NCBI RefSeq assembly: GCF_004793545.1
Contig: NZ_SRYA01000002.1
Span: forward strand, 104,845-168,844
DNA from: Petralouisia muris
GTDB lineage: Bacteria; Bacillota; Clostridia; Lachnospirales; Lachnospiraceae
Length of the DNA stretch: 64,000 bases
Direction: 5' to 3'
In this document: positions 33,992 through 43,679 of the stretch, piece after piece
Numbering within the stretch: the first letter of the stretch is position 1
Layout of the letters: the number at the start of each line of letters is the position of its first letter
Notes under the pieces: model-generated
What the model was told of the DNA's origin: nothing
The model's database searches: none
What the model saw: only the letters and a program-made list of their open reading frames with translations
Position numbers and translations under genes: made by a program

Positions 33992-35302
33992 ATGAGAAAA
34001 AAGTGGATGAAACGCAGATACTTTTACCCAGATGTAAAAGTGGCAGGCAGGAGAAGAAAAAAAACAGGAAAAGCCATATGTTTTTTTCTGTGCTGTTTCA
34101 GTCTCCTGTTTGTATTTGTGTGCTATCAGAATATGGCAGAAACAGGCCGGGCGCCGGCGTTAGAACAGATAGGGAATTATATCAGGGAAGAAATAGCCGT
34201 AGGCGCCTGGAAAAATTGTATGATGGTTATGGTAACGGATGAAAAGGAAGAAGAGCCTTCTTTGGGGAATTATATATTGGAAAAACTGGAGAAATTTTAT
34301 CCCATATATGGATTCAGTGAAACCTTAACAGAATATGATACAGAGATCGAAAGTGATTTTACCAAGGAACTTCTGGCAGAGAATGGGCAGAAAGCCGGGA
34401 ACGGAGAGGAGGCAAAGGGAACAAAAGAGAAGGGGGAAGAGACAGAAAAATCCGAAGAAACCAAAAAGGAGACGAAGAAAAAAAGCAAGAAGAAAAAGAA
34501 GGAAGAGACACAGACAGCGGCCAGCGACGCTTCCGGAAAAGTGCAGGAAATTTCCAGAGAGAAGCTGAAAGATTTTGATTATCTGGTGCAGAATTTTTAT
34601 CAGATTGACCGCACGACCACCATAGACAGCAGCCAGCTGAATACAGACGTCCTTCTTGGAAAGAGCATGAAGCTGGAAACCGGAGCTGAGAATGTGCAGA
34701 TTCTCATTTATCACACCCATTCCCAAGAAGGGTATGCGGATACCCCGCCGGGGGATACCAGCGCCGGAGTGGTAGGAGCGGCAGAATATCTGGCGCAGCT
34801 TTTGCGGGAGGAGTATGGATTCAATGTAATGCATCATACCGGCGAGTATGATGTGAAGGACAGGGATAACGCCTATTCTTACGCCGGCCCTGCGTTAGAG
34901 CAGATTCTGGCAGAAAATCCTTCCATAGAAGTGGTAATTGATCTGCACAGAGACGGAGTGGCAGAAACCACACATCTGGTAACGGAAGTAAATGGGAAGC
35001 AGACGGCCCAGATTATGTTTTTCAATGGTTTGAGCAGGACTACAGCAAACGGGGATATCTCCTATCTGGCAAATCCCTATCTTGAAGATAACCTGGCTTT
35101 TTCCTTCCAGATGAAGCTGGCGGCAGAGGAGTATTATCCGGGATTTACAAGGGCCAATTATCTGAAAGGCTACCGTTACAACCTGCATTACCGGCCGAAA
35201 AGCCTGCTGATTGAAGTAGGGGCCCAGACTAATACCTTTGAAGAGGCCAGAAATGCCATGGAACCTCTGGCATTTCTTTTACATAAAGTTTTATCAGAGT
35301 AA
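33992..35302 (+). CDS. spoIIP: Stage II sporulation protein P
   Basis: SpoIIP is a peptidoglycan amidase and endopeptidase that, with SpoIID and SpoIIM, drives forespore engulfment from the mother cell. The protein has 436 residues. A basic start and a membrane helix (about 26-46) anchor it. A long low-complexity linker rich in Lys and Glu (about 130-170; KKETKKKSKKKKKEE) precedes the catalytic domain (about 225-436), which contains VQILIYHTHSQEGY (zinc histidine and glutamate), VIDLHRDGV and IEVGAQTNTFEEA. The linker is unusually charged but does not disrupt the domain. Confidence 0.96.
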   Translation: MRKKWMKRRYFYPDVKVAGRRRKKTGKAICFFLCCFSLLFVFVCYQNMAETGRAPALEQIGNYIREEIAVGAWKNCMMVMVTDEKEEEPSLGNYILEKLEKFYPIYGFSETLTEYDTEIESDFTKELLAENGQKAGNGEEAKGTKEKGEETEKSEETKKETKKKSKKKKKEETQTAASDASGKVQEISREKLKDFDYLVQNFYQIDRTTTIDSSQLNTDVLLGKSMKLETGAENVQILIYHTHSQEGYADTPPGDTSAGVVGAAEYLAQLLREEYGFNVMHHTGEYDVKDRDNAYSYAGPALEQILAENPSIEVVIDLHRDGVAETTHLVTEVNGKQTAQIMFFNGLSRTTANGDISYLANPYLEDNLAFSFQMKLAAEEYYPGFTRANYLKGYRYNLHYRPKSLLIEVGAQTNTFEEARNAMEPLAFLLHKVLSE

Positions 35303-35333
35303 GGCTTATTATATAAGAAAAAGGATGAGGAAC

Positions 35334-36242
35334 ATGCAAGAGGATAAATCAGGAAAGGTACAGTTTATAAGCTTGGAACATCTGGCAGAAAAAAAGAGAA
35401 ACAGCCGGGAGGAACTGCTGTTTCAGTCCATCCGAAAGCTGGAGCCGGTATATTGGTCCGGGGTGAGGATGGCGGAGGACTGTCTCTATGGCGCATTCAG
35501 CTTTCATGAAGGGCAGAATCCGGATGGCAGGGCCAGCATTGCTGCATTTTTGCTGGGGAAAGAAGGGTTTATCCTGGCAGTTTTAGAGGATGAAGGAGGA
35601 ATCTTCCCCAGGAAGGAACTGTCTGGCATGGAGAATCATGATGCAGGAGGCACTGCCATGGAAGACACGCTGGAAAAACTGTTTGAGCGGCTGCTGGAAC
35701 GGGGACAGCAGAAAACAGAGAAGATGGAACAATATCTGATAGAGATGGAACATGAGATTGTCAGCGGGAGAATCAGCCGTAACCGTAACCAAAATATTTT
35801 TGAATGCAAGCGGACACTAACTGTTTGGAAAAATGATTACGGACGGTTTTTAAACGTCGTAGAGGGGATTAATGGACTGGAACAGAAAAAGAATGAAGGG
35901 AAGGGGCAGGTTTTGACAGAGGAATCTGCCTGTTTTTTCCGCGTCTATGAGAATAAGCTGAAGCGGCTGACAGAAGAGACTCAGTTTCTTTACGAAGAGC
36001 TGGTGCATATCCGGGAGGCGCTGGACGCAGCTCTGTCCTATGAGCAGAACAGGATTATGAAGGTGTTTACCACAGTGACTACGATTTTTATGCCCTTGTC
36101 TTTAATTGCCGGCTGGTATGGGATGAATTTTACAGGAATGCCAGAGCTTGGCTGGAAATATGGGTATGCTTTTGCCGGGGGCTTAAGCATATTGGTAATA
36201 CTGGCGTGCATCTGGTTCTTTAAAAAGAAAAAGCTGTTTTGA
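35334..36242 (+). CDS. CorA-family divalent cation transporter
   Basis: The protein has 302 residues from ATG 35334 (AAGGA 8 bases upstream; ATG 35325 is the alternative). The N-terminal 230 residues form a mostly helical cytoplasmic domain with long helices (EQYLIEMEHEIVSGRISRNR, LTEETQFLYEELVHIREALDAAL). Two C-terminal transmembrane helices end in the pore: TTIFMPLSLIAGWYGMNF carries the GMN signature needed for Mg2+ selectivity. This is a divergent member of the CorA family; Mg2+, Co2+ or Zn2+ could be the substrate. The gene lies between spoIIP and lepA and begins 31 bases after spoIIP. Confidence 0.88.
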   Translation: MQEDKSGKVQFISLEHLAEKKRNSREELLFQSIRKLEPVYWSGVRMAEDCLYGAFSFHEGQNPDGRASIAAFLLGKEGFILAVLEDEGGIFPRKELSGMENHDAGGTAMEDTLEKLFERLLERGQQKTEKMEQYLIEMEHEIVSGRISRNRNQNIFECKRTLTVWKNDYGRFLNVVEGINGLEQKKNEGKGQVLTEESACFFRVYENKLKRLTEETQFLYEELVHIREALDAALSYEQNRIMKVFTTVTTIFMPLSLIAGWYGMNFTGMPELGWKYGYAFAGGLSILVILACIWFFKKKKLF

Positions 36243-36328
36243 AAAGCAGTCCTGCGGACTTGGGATGCGGCTTACGGCTGAAACAGCGCCTGGAGAGCCG
36301 GAACAAGGAAAACTGCCGTAAAAAAAGA

Positions 36329-36357
36329 TTGCGTATAGATCCCAGAAAGTATATACT
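36329..36357 (+). promoter_or_regulatory. Promoter upstream of lepA
   Basis: TTGCGT (36329-36334) and TATACT (36352-36357) are 17 bases apart, about 50 bases before the start codon. Confidence 0.6.
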
Positions 36358-36406
36358 GTTATAGGAAATATGAATTATCGGAAAACAGGAGGATGTGGAT
36401 AAGATT

Positions 36407-38221
36407 ATGGCAGCGATTGATCAAAGTAAAATCAGAAATTTTTGCATTATTGCACATATAGATCATGGAAAATCAACACTGGCAGATCGGATAATTGAAA
36501 AGACAGGGCTTCTGACCAGCCGGGAAATGCAGGCGCAGGTCCTTGACAATATGGAACTGGAGCGGGAGCGGGGAATTACCATCAAAGCCCAGACGGTCCG
36601 CATTGTGTATCAGGCCAAAGACGGAGAGGAATATATTTTCAATCTGATTGATACGCCGGGCCATGTGGATTTCAACTATGAAGTATCCAGAAGCCTTGCA
36701 GCCTGTGACGGCGCAATTCTTGTGGTGGATGCGGCTCAGGGAATTGAGGCCCAGACGCTGGCCAATGTGTACCTTGCCTTGGATCATGATTTGGACGTGC
36801 TTCCGGTGATCAATAAAATAGATTTGCCCAGCGCCCAGCCGGACCGTGTCATTGATGAGATTGAGGATGTCATCGGATTAGAGGCCCAGGACGCCCCTCA
36901 GATTTCTGCCAAAACGGGGTTGAATATTGAAGAAGTGTTAGAGCAGATTGTGGAGAAAATTCCTGCGCCTGGAGGAAATGCGGACAATCCCCTGCAGGCA
37001 CTGATTTTTGATTCTGTATATGATTCTTATAAGGGCGTAATTGTATTCTGCCGTTTGAAGGAAGGAAGAGTAAAGCCGGGGACAACCATTCGGATGATGG
37101 CCACAGGGGCAATGGCTGATGTGGTGGAAGTGGGGTATTTCGGCGCAGGGCAGTTTATTCCCTGTGAAGAGTTAAGCGCCGGTATGGTAGGGTATATCAC
37201 CGCCAGCCTGAAAAATGTCCGGGATACCCAGGTGGGAGATACTGTCACCGATGCAGGCAGGCCCTGTAAAGAGCCGCTGCCAGGCTATAAGAAGGTAAAT
37301 TCCATGGTTTACTGCGGAATGTACCCGGCAGACGGGGCGAAATATCCGGATCTTCGGGATGCGCTGGAAAAATTGCAGCTAAATGATGCGGCGCTGCAGT
37401 TTGAGCCGGAGACCTCCATTGCGCTGGGGTTTGGCTTCCGCTGCGGATTTTTGGGATTGCTGCATCTGGAAATCATCCAGGAGCGGCTGGAGCGGGAATA
37501 TAATCTGGATCTGGTAACCACAGCCCCGGGAGTTATTTACAAGGTGCATAAGACGAACGGAGAAGTGATTGAATTGACTAATCCCTCCAACCTGCCGGAT
37601 CCTGCAGAAATTGAATATATGGAAGAGCCGGTAGTCAGTGCGGAGGTTATGGTGACCAGCGAGTACATAGGCGCCATTATGGATTTGTGCCAGGAACGGC
37701 GGGGAACTTATATTAGTATGGAGTATATGGAAGAAACCCGGGCGCTGCTGAGATACGAGCTTCCTTTAAATGAAATTATCTATGACTTTTTTGATGCGTT
37801 AAAGTCTCGTTCCAGAGGGTATGCTTCCTTTGACTATGAAATGAAAGGTTATGCCCGTTCCGAATTGGTGAAGCTGGATATTTTGATCAATAAAGAAGAA
37901 GTGGACGCGCTGTCCTTTATTGTTCACAGCGGGACGGCTTATGAACGGGGCAGGAAAATGTGTGAGAAGCTGAAAGAAGAGATTCCCAGACATCTGTTCG
38001 AGATCCCGATTCAGGCAGCCATCGGCAGCAAGGTCATCGCCCGGGAAACCGTGAAGGCTATGCGCAAGGACGTGCTGGCAAAGTGTTACGGCGGCGATAT
38101 TACCAGAAAACGTAAGCTGTTGGAGAAGCAGAAGGAGGGAAAGAAGCGGATGCGCCAGATTGGAAATGTAGAGATACCTCAGAAAGCATTTATGAGTGTG
38201 CTGAAGCTGGATGACAAGTAA
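36407..38221 (+). CDS. lepA: Elongation factor 4 (LepA)
   Basis: LepA is a ribosome-dependent GTPase that acts on stalled or initiating ribosomes. The 604 residues show the G domain ([21 protein letters not shown]), then EF-G-like domains and the LepA-specific C-terminal domain ending in [20 protein letters not shown]. Start: ATG 36407 is 14 bases after AGGAGG, whereas an in-frame GTG at 36395 is only 2 bases after it; neither spacing is ideal, so the start is uncertain by four residues. hemW follows, as in many Clostridia. Confidence 0.97.
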   Translation: MAAIDQSKIRNFCIIAHIDHGKSTLADRIIEKTGLLTSREMQAQVLDNMELERERGITIKAQTVRIVYQAKDGEEYIFNLIDTPGHVDFNYEVSRSLAACDGAILVVDAAQGIEAQTLANVYLALDHDLDVLPVINKIDLPSAQPDRVIDEIEDVIGLEAQDAPQISAKTGLNIEEVLEQIVEKIPAPGGNADNPLQALIFDSVYDSYKGVIVFCRLKEGRVKPGTTIRMMATGAMADVVEVGYFGAGQFIPCEELSAGMVGYITASLKNVRDTQVGDTVTDAGRPCKEPLPGYKKVNSMVYCGMYPADGAKYPDLRDALEKLQLNDAALQFEPETSIALGFGFRCGFLGLLHLEIIQERLEREYNLDLVTTAPGVIYKVHKTNGEVIELTNPSNLPDPAEIEYMEEPVVSAEVMVTSEYIGAIMDLCQERRGTYISMEYMEETRALLRYELPLNEIIYDFFDALKSRSRGYASFDYEMKGYARSELVKLDILINKEEVDALSFIVHSGTAYERGRKMCEKLKEEIPRHLFEIPIQAAIGSKVIARETVKAMRKDVLAKCYGGDITRKRKLLEKQKEGKKRMRQIGNVEIPQKAFMSVLKLDDK

Positions 38222-38236
38222 ATTCTGATACAGGGA

Positions 38237-38346
38237 TTCCTTAATGTTCGAAGCGTTGAGAATTACTGTACTCTTGTAAGGGCAGGGGTTTTGCCAAGGA
38301 ACGATTTAAAAGTTATTTTTGAACAGTTCCTAACGAACATCAGGAA
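38237..38346. repeat. Long imperfect inverted repeat between lepA and hemW
   Basis: TTCCTTAATGTTCG (38237-38250) and CGAACATCAGGAA (38334-38346) pair with one bulge and one mismatch over about 13 bases. A nested pair AGGAAC/GTTCCT lies inside (38297 and 38325). The ends differ from the GGGGCTGTCGG family. It could be a terminator or processing site between the two genes. Confidence 0.55.
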
Positions 38347-38369
38347 GATAAGGAGCTGCAACGATTAGA

Positions 38370-39644
38370 ATGGAAAGTAAGCATAAGTTCCGGAAGGAAC
38401 TGGAATTGTATCTTCATATCCCGTTTTGTGTCCGAAAATGTAATTATTGCGATTTTCTGTCAATGCCTGCGGAGGAAGAAGTCCGCAGGCATTATGTGAA
38501 TTGCCTGCTGGAAGAAATCAGGCAGAAAGGCGGGCTGTGCAGGGAATATCAGGTATCCACTGTGTTTTTCGGCGGCGGAACTCCCTCCCTTCTGGCAGGG
38601 GTTCAGATTGCAGAGTTGATGGAAGCGATTGGGAATTCCTTTTCGGTGGCTTCAGATGCGGAAATTACCATAGAATGCAATCCGGGAACCTTGGACAGGC
38701 AGAAGCTGTTGTTTTATAAGAATGCCGGCGTCAACCGCTTAAGTATCGGGCTGCAGTCGGCATTGGACAGGGAGCTTCAGCTTCTGGGACGTATCCATAC
38801 CTATGGGCAGTTTCTGGAAAACTACGATCTGGCCCGGAAAATGGGATTTGAAAATATAAATGTGGATTTGATATCAGCGCTTCCCGGGCAAAAAACAGAG
38901 GATTGGGAATATACTTTAAGAAAGGTACTGGAATTGCGGCCGGAACATATTTCTGCCTACAGCCTGATGGTGGAGGAGGGAACGCCCTTTTATGAACAGT
39001 ATGGGCGGGATGAACGGTGCAGGGAACAAGGGGGACATCCATGTTATCTGCCGGAAGAGGAAACGGAACAGGAAATGTACCGCCTGGCCGGGCAGATGAT
39101 GAATGAGAAAGGATACCGCCGTTATGAAATTTCCAACTATGCCAGGCCAGGCAGGGAGTGCCGCCATAATATCGGTTACTGGCGGGGAATTTCTTATCTG
39201 GGGCTGGGGATTGGGAGCGCTTCTTTGATGGAGCGTCTGAGATTTTCTAACATTGGCAGTATGGAGGAATATCTGGAACATTGCCGGGGGCTTGGAAAGG
39301 GAACATTATGTTTTGGCAGTCAAAGCGCCGGAGAGTTTTTAGGGGAGCAGTCCTTGGCCGGAATTCTTCAGAATGCGCCAGAACTTCTTAATGCAGAACA
39401 GGTGATTGCATTGGACAAAAAACAGCGGATGGAGGAATTTATGTTTCTGGGTCTTCGCATGACGGAGGGAGTATCCAGAAAGGAATTCAAAGAGAGATTC
39501 GGGGCGGAGTTGGAAGGGGTCTATGGGACTGTGCTGCAGAAGCTTTGCAGCCAGGGGATGTTGGAGCAGAAAGAGGGAAGAATTAGCCTGACAGAAGAAG
39601 GGATTTTTGTCAGTAATTATATTCTGAGTGAATTTTTGCTGTGA
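38370..39644 (+). CDS. hemW: Radical SAM heme chaperone HemW
   Basis: HemW is a radical SAM protein related to HemN; it binds heme rather than oxidising coproporphyrinogen. The 424 residues start LYLHIPFCVRKCNYCDF, with the cluster motif CX3CX2C (residues about 17-24), and FFGGGTPSLL for SAM binding. The HemN C-terminal domain follows (KEFKERFGAELEGV). The cysteine just after the CX3CX2C motif of true HemN enzymes is absent, as in HemW. The nearest ribosome site (AAGGAG) is 15 bases upstream of this ATG, so translation may be weak. The lepA-hemW order is conserved. Confidence 0.93.
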   Translation: MESKHKFRKELELYLHIPFCVRKCNYCDFLSMPAEEEVRRHYVNCLLEEIRQKGGLCREYQVSTVFFGGGTPSLLAGVQIAELMEAIGNSFSVASDAEITIECNPGTLDRQKLLFYKNAGVNRLSIGLQSALDRELQLLGRIHTYGQFLENYDLARKMGFENINVDLISALPGQKTEDWEYTLRKVLELRPEHISAYSLMVEEGTPFYEQYGRDERCREQGGHPCYLPEEETEQEMYRLAGQMMNEKGYRRYEISNYARPGRECRHNIGYWRGISYLGLGIGSASLMERLRFSNIGSMEEYLEHCRGLGKGTLCFGSQSAGEFLGEQSLAGILQNAPELLNAEQVIALDKKQRMEEFMFLGLRMTEGVSRKEFKERFGAELEGVYGTVLQKLCSQGMLEQKEGRISLTEEGIFVSNYILSEFLL

Positions 39645-39741
39645 AAGAAGGAGAAATCTGGAAGTTTAGGATTTGCGGGGATAAAAAGGCATTGTGCTCA
39701 GAAGGGCAATGTGCTAATATGGGACAGGAAGAGGAGAGAGG

Positions 39742-40407
39742 ATGAAACGGAATTATCAGAAAGAGCTGGATAAGATGATCGAACATCTGGGAAATCAGGA
39801 TCAGGCGCCCCGTCTGCTGCTGCACAGCTGCTGCGCTCCCTGCAGCAGCTATGTGCTGGAATATTTGTCTCGGTATTTTCAGATTACCGTGCTTTATTAT
39901 AATCCGAATATTTATCCGGAGGAGGAATATTTCAAACGGGTGGAAGAACAGAAGCATTTTATCCATCAGTTCTGGCAGAATGTATCTGGAGCAGCGGATC
40001 AGAAAAGTTATTTTAAGATTGAATTTCTGGAAGGAAAATATGAGACAGACAGGTTTTACCAGATGGTCCAGGGCATGGAACAGCTGCCGGAAGGAGGAGA
40101 CAGATGTTTTCGATGTTATGAGCTGCGTTTAAGGGAGGCGGCCAAATATGCAAGGGAACTGGGAATGGATTATTTTACCACAACCTTATCCATCAGTCCT
40201 TTAAAGAATGCGGAAAAACTCAATGAAATCGGAGAAATGCTGGCGGAGGAATACGGGGTTTCTTATCTGGTTTCTGATTTCAAGAAGCGGGATGGCTATA
40301 AACGTTCTGCAGAGCTTTCCAGAGAGTACAATATGTACCGGCAGGATTATTGCGGCTGCGTCTTTTCCATGGAGGAGCGGCAGAAGAACAAAGAAAATAA
40401 AGAATGA
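39742..40407 (+). CDS. queH: Epoxyqueuosine reductase QueH
   Basis: QueH (formerly DUF208) carries out the last step of queuosine synthesis in tRNA, reducing epoxyqueuosine; it replaces QueG in many anaerobes. The 221 residues contain the cysteine pairs LLHSCCAPCS (about residues 27-36), RCFRCYELRL (about 116-125) and DYCGCVFS (about 202-209), which hold the [4Fe-4S] cluster and an adjacent iron in the known structure. NPNIYPEEEYFKR is another family motif. ATG has GAGGAGAG 6 bases upstream. Other queuosine genes are not in the window. argH follows. Confidence 0.95.
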   Translation: MKRNYQKELDKMIEHLGNQDQAPRLLLHSCCAPCSSYVLEYLSRYFQITVLYYNPNIYPEEEYFKRVEEQKHFIHQFWQNVSGAADQKSYFKIEFLEGKYETDRFYQMVQGMEQLPEGGDRCFRCYELRLREAAKYARELGMDYFTTTLSISPLKNAEKLNEIGEMLAEEYGVSYLVSDFKKRDGYKRSAELSREYNMYRQDYCGCVFSMEERQKNKENKE

Positions 40408-40471
40408 CGGGAAGCTGCATGTTTCCCTGGAGGAACGGCAGTAGATAGAAAAAAGAAAGAGGTAAGAGAAT

Positions 40472-41896
40472 ATGGCACAGTTATGGGGCGGACGCTTTAC
40501 AAAAGAAACGGATCAGCTGGTTTATAATTTCAATGCGTCCATATCGTTTGACAAAAAGTTCTATAGACAGGACATGGAAGGCAGCATTGCCCATGTGAAA
40601 ATGCTGGGAAAACAGGGGATTCTCACAGAAACAGAAGCAAAGGAGATTGCAGCGGCAATTCAGGACATTCTGCAGGAGGTGGAGGCGGGAACCCTGGAGA
40701 TTTCCCACGAATACGAAGATATCCACAGCTTTGTGGAGGCTACGCTTATCGAGCGTCTGGGAGATACTGGCAAGAAATTACATACCGGAAGAAGCAGGAA
40801 TGATCAGGTGGCGCTTGACATGCGGCTGTTTACCAGGCAGGAAGTGCTGGAAACAGATCAATTGCTGGAAAAATTATTACATGTAATTTTAACAATTATG
40901 GAACATAATACAGATACCTATATGCCCGGCTTTACTCATTTGCAGAAAGCTCAGCCGGTAACCCTGGCGCACCATCTGGGGGCCTACTTTGAAATGTTTA
41001 AAAGGGATCGGCAGCGCATGGAGGATATTTACCGCAGAATGAATTATTGTCCTTTAGGCTCCGGCGCTCTGGCAGGAACAACTTACGATTTGGACCGGTA
41101 TGATACGGCAGAGCAGATGGGGTTTGAGGGACCTATGTTAAATAGTATGGACGGAGTGTCCGATCGGGATTATCTGATTGAATTTTTATCTGCTTTATCT
41201 ACGATTATGATGCATTTGAGCCGTTTTTCAGAGGAAGTGATTATCTGGAACAGCAATGAATATCAGTTTGTGGAGATTGATGACGCCTACAGTACCGGCA
41301 GCAGCATTATGCCCCAGAAGAAGAATCCGGATATTGCCGAGCTTGTCCGGGGAAAAACCGGACGTGTGTATGGAGCGTTGCTGTCCCTGCTTACCACAAT
41401 GAAAGGAATTCCGCTGGCCTATAATAAAGACATGCAGGAGGACAAGGAGCTGACCTTTGACGCTATGGATACCGTAAAAGGGTGCCTTGGGCTTTTTACG
41501 GGAATGCTCTCCACCATGAAGTTCCAAAAGGAACGGATGGAGGCCAGTGCAAAGCATGGATTTACCAACGCCACAGACGCAGCGGATTATCTGGTCAATC
41601 ATGGAGTGCCCTTTCGGGACGCCCATGGAATTGTAGGACAGATTGTGCTGTATTGCATTGAAAAAAAGATTGCCATTGACGATATGTCCCTAGAAGAGTT
41701 AAAAGCCATCAGTCCTGTGTTTGAAGAGGATATTTTTGATGCGGTTTCCATGAAAACCTGTGTGGAAAAACGTCTCACCATTGGCGCGCCGGGACAGGAA
41801 GCCATGAAGAAAGTGATTGCCATAGAGAAAAAATATCTCAGCAGAGACTGGAAGAAGGAGCTGAAAGACTGGGAACAGGAATTGCTGCAATTATAA
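40472..41896 (+). CDS. argH: Argininosuccinate lyase
   Basis: ArgH splits argininosuccinate into arginine and fumarate, the final step of arginine synthesis. The 474 residues form a helical tetramer subunit with the superfamily signature GSSIMPQKKNPD (about residues 275-286), whose serine is catalytic, and THLQKAQPVTLAHH holding the catalytic histidine. The start MAQLWGGRFTKETD is family-typical. No ARG box was found just upstream, so it may be read through from queH or have a distant promoter. Its partner argG is 26 kb away. Confidence 0.97.
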   Translation: MAQLWGGRFTKETDQLVYNFNASISFDKKFYRQDMEGSIAHVKMLGKQGILTETEAKEIAAAIQDILQEVEAGTLEISHEYEDIHSFVEATLIERLGDTGKKLHTGRSRNDQVALDMRLFTRQEVLETDQLLEKLLHVILTIMEHNTDTYMPGFTHLQKAQPVTLAHHLGAYFEMFKRDRQRMEDIYRRMNYCPLGSGALAGTTYDLDRYDTAEQMGFEGPMLNSMDGVSDRDYLIEFLSALSTIMMHLSRFSEEVIIWNSNEYQFVEIDDAYSTGSSIMPQKKNPDIAELVRGKTGRVYGALLSLLTTMKGIPLAYNKDMQEDKELTFDAMDTVKGCLGLFTGMLSTMKFQKERMEASAKHGFTNATDAADYLVNHGVPFRDAHGIVGQIVLYCIEKKIAIDDMSLEELKAISPVFEEDIFDAVSMKTCVEKRLTIGAPGQEAMKKVIAIEKKYLSRDWKKELKDWEQELLQL

Positions 41897-42008
41897 TGGC
41901 TGTTTTGGAGGGGCGTTGTTTCAAAAGATACTGGGCATATGCCGGAAAATTAGGAAGAATACACGAAAGTCCGGAATTTACTTCTGCAATTTTGTGTAAT
42001 ATGCAGGA

Positions 42009-42037
42009 TTGCTTTTTTCTATCAAATGTATTAGGAT
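42009..42037 (+). promoter_or_regulatory. Possible promoter upstream of asd
   Basis: TTGCTT (42009-42014) and TAGGAT (42032-42037) are 17 bases apart, 63 bases before asd. Fair match only. The rest of the 41897-42100 gap shows no riboswitch-like core that I recognise, and no lysine riboswitch. Confidence 0.4.
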
Positions 42038-42100
42038 ATTTAGCAGAGCGACAATTGTACGCGCAAAACGGACAATAAGAAAAAGCGAGGAGATTATGAA

Positions 42101-43186
42101 ATGAGTCAGAAATTAAAAGCAGGAATTCTCGGAGGAACTGGAATGGTGGGGCAGCGTTTTATTGCTTTGCTGGAAAATCATCCCTGGTTTGAAGTGACAA
42201 CCATTGCAGCCAGCCCCCGTTCCGCAGGAAAGCGGTATGAGGATGCAGTGGGAGGACGCTGGAAAATGGACACTCCCATGCCGGAAGCGGTAAAGGATCT
42301 TGTGGTAATGAATGTGAATGAAGTAGAGGCAGTGGCGTCCAAAGTAGATTTTGTGTTCAGTGCAGTAGATATGTCCAAGGAGGAAATCAAGGCCATTGAG
42401 GAAGCTTATGCCAAAACAGAAACGCCGGTGGTTTCCAACAACAGCGCCCACAGATGGACGCCAGATGTGCCTATGGTGGTGCCGGAAATCAATCCGGAGC
42501 ATATGAAGGTCATTGATTTCCAGAAGAAACGTCTGGGGACAGAGCGGGGATTTGTTGCAGTAAAACCCAATTGCTCCATCCAGTCCTATGCTCCAGTGCT
42601 GACTGCATGGAAAGAATTTGAGCCTTATGAGGTGGTGGCGACCACTTATCAGGCGATTTCCGGCGCCGGAAAGACCTTTCAGGACTGGCCGGAAATGGAG
42701 GGAAATATTATTCCGTTTATCGGCGGCGAGGAAGAAAAATCAGAGCGGGAACCGCTCCGTATCTGGGGCGAAATCAAGGACGGCGTGATTGTTCCGGCAG
42801 AAAGTCCCCTGATTACCTGTCGGTGTATCCGTGTTCCGGTGTTAAACGGCCATACGGCGGCAGTATTTGTGAAATTTAAAAAGAAGCCCACGAAGGAACA
42901 GCTGATTGAGAAACTGAGGAATTACCGGGGAGAGCCTCAGGAACTGAAGCTGCCCAGCGCGCCAGAGCATTTCATCCAATATCTGGAAGAAGACAACCGT
43001 CCACAGGTAACAGAAGATGTGGACTATGAGAATGGCATGGGAATCAGCGTTGGACGTCTCAGAGAAGATACGGTATATGATTGGAAGTTTGTGGGGCTTT
43101 CTCATAACACAGTCAGAGGCGCAGCAGGAGGAGCCGTACTCTGTGCAGAGCTGCTGAAAGCACAGGGGTATATCAGTGCAAAATAA
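42101..43186 (+). CDS. asd: Aspartate-semialdehyde dehydrogenase (archaeal/fungal-type)
   Basis: Asd reduces aspartyl phosphate with NADPH, the branch point to lysine, methionine, threonine and diaminopimelate. The 361 residues have GILGGTGMVGQRFIALL as the nucleotide-binding motif and the catalytic cysteine in KPNCSIQSY (about residue 158). Length and signature fit the second class of the enzyme, shared by archaea, fungi and some Clostridia, rather than the usual bacterial class. The conserved histidine is in CIRVPVLNGHTAAV. ATG has GAGGAG 8-9 bases upstream. A convergent PadR gene follows beyond a hairpin repeat. Confidence 0.94.
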   Translation: MSQKLKAGILGGTGMVGQRFIALLENHPWFEVTTIAASPRSAGKRYEDAVGGRWKMDTPMPEAVKDLVVMNVNEVEAVASKVDFVFSAVDMSKEEIKAIEEAYAKTETPVVSNNSAHRWTPDVPMVVPEINPEHMKVIDFQKKRLGTERGFVAVKPNCSIQSYAPVLTAWKEFEPYEVVATTYQAISGAGKTFQDWPEMEGNIIPFIGGEEEKSEREPLRIWGEIKDGVIVPAESPLITCRCIRVPVLNGHTAAVFVKFKKKPTKEQLIEKLRNYRGEPQELKLPSAPEHFIQYLEEDNRPQVTEDVDYENGMGISVGRLREDTVYDWKFVGLSHNTVRGAAGGAVLCAELLKAQGYISAK

Positions 43187-43197
43187 TGTGCTATCTG

Positions 43198-43300
43198 AAG
43201 GGGCTGTCGGGAAACAGATTTTATACATAATAGATGGTTGTGACATGGAAAGACTCACAATAGATCTTGTGGAAAATCTGTTATTTCCCGACAGCCCCTT
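43198..43300. repeat. Dispersed hairpin repeat, copy C (between convergent genes)
   Basis: AAGGGGCTGTCGGGAAA (43198-43214) pairs with TTTCCCGACAGCCCCTT (43284-43300), and CAGATTT pairs with AAATCTG further in. The interior TATACATAATAGATGG is a variant of the sequence inside copies B and D. It lies between asd and the PadR gene. Confidence 0.9.
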
Positions 43301-43328
43301 ATCTGTACAACTTAAAAATGTTAATTAT

Positions 43329-43640
43329 TCAGTTTATTCCAAGATTTTTAACTCTTGATTTTATTTCTTTCCAGTCGGAAACAGACTGATTCAGATAAAC
43401 TTTCCCTTTTTCCGTGATTCGGTAATATTTCCTTTTAGGCCCGCCTGAATCATCTCCATAATACAATTCTGTCAGGCCCTCTTTGTGCAGGCGGCGCAAG
43501 ATGACATAGAAGGAGCTGTCATTTACTTCCGGGAAATGCTGTTTTAAGATCTGCATCAGGTGGTAGCCGTAATAATCATGTTGGGAAAGCTGATAGAGCA
43601 GGCACATTTCCAATACGCCTTTTTTCATCTGGGCATCCAT
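43329..43640 (-). CDS. PadR-family transcriptional regulator
   Basis: The protein has 103 residues from ATG 43640, which has AAGGAG 10 bases upstream. It is nearly all winged helix: QMKKGVLEMCLLYQLSQHDYYGYHLMQIL, then DSSFYVILRRLHKEGL and YYRITEKGKVYL for the wing. PadR proteins repress or respond to membrane stress, drugs or phenolic acids; the short form here has little effector domain. It is transcribed after the HAAS-domain gene (40 bases apart), a common partnership. Confidence 0.92.
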   Translation of the reverse strand: MDAQMKKGVLEMCLLYQLSQHDYYGYHLMQILKQHFPEVNDSSFYVILRRLHKEGLTELYYGDDSGGPKRKYYRITEKGKVYLNQSVSDWKEIKSRVKNLGIN

Positions 43641-43679
43641 TGGGATGGTTCTCCTTTCTGAAAGCTGCATTGCCGGCAG

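Noticed and set aside
41896..42078. 60-residue open frame starting at the argH stop
   Set aside because: No ribosome site, no recognisable composition, and it lies in the leader of asd with a likely promoter inside; a chance frame.
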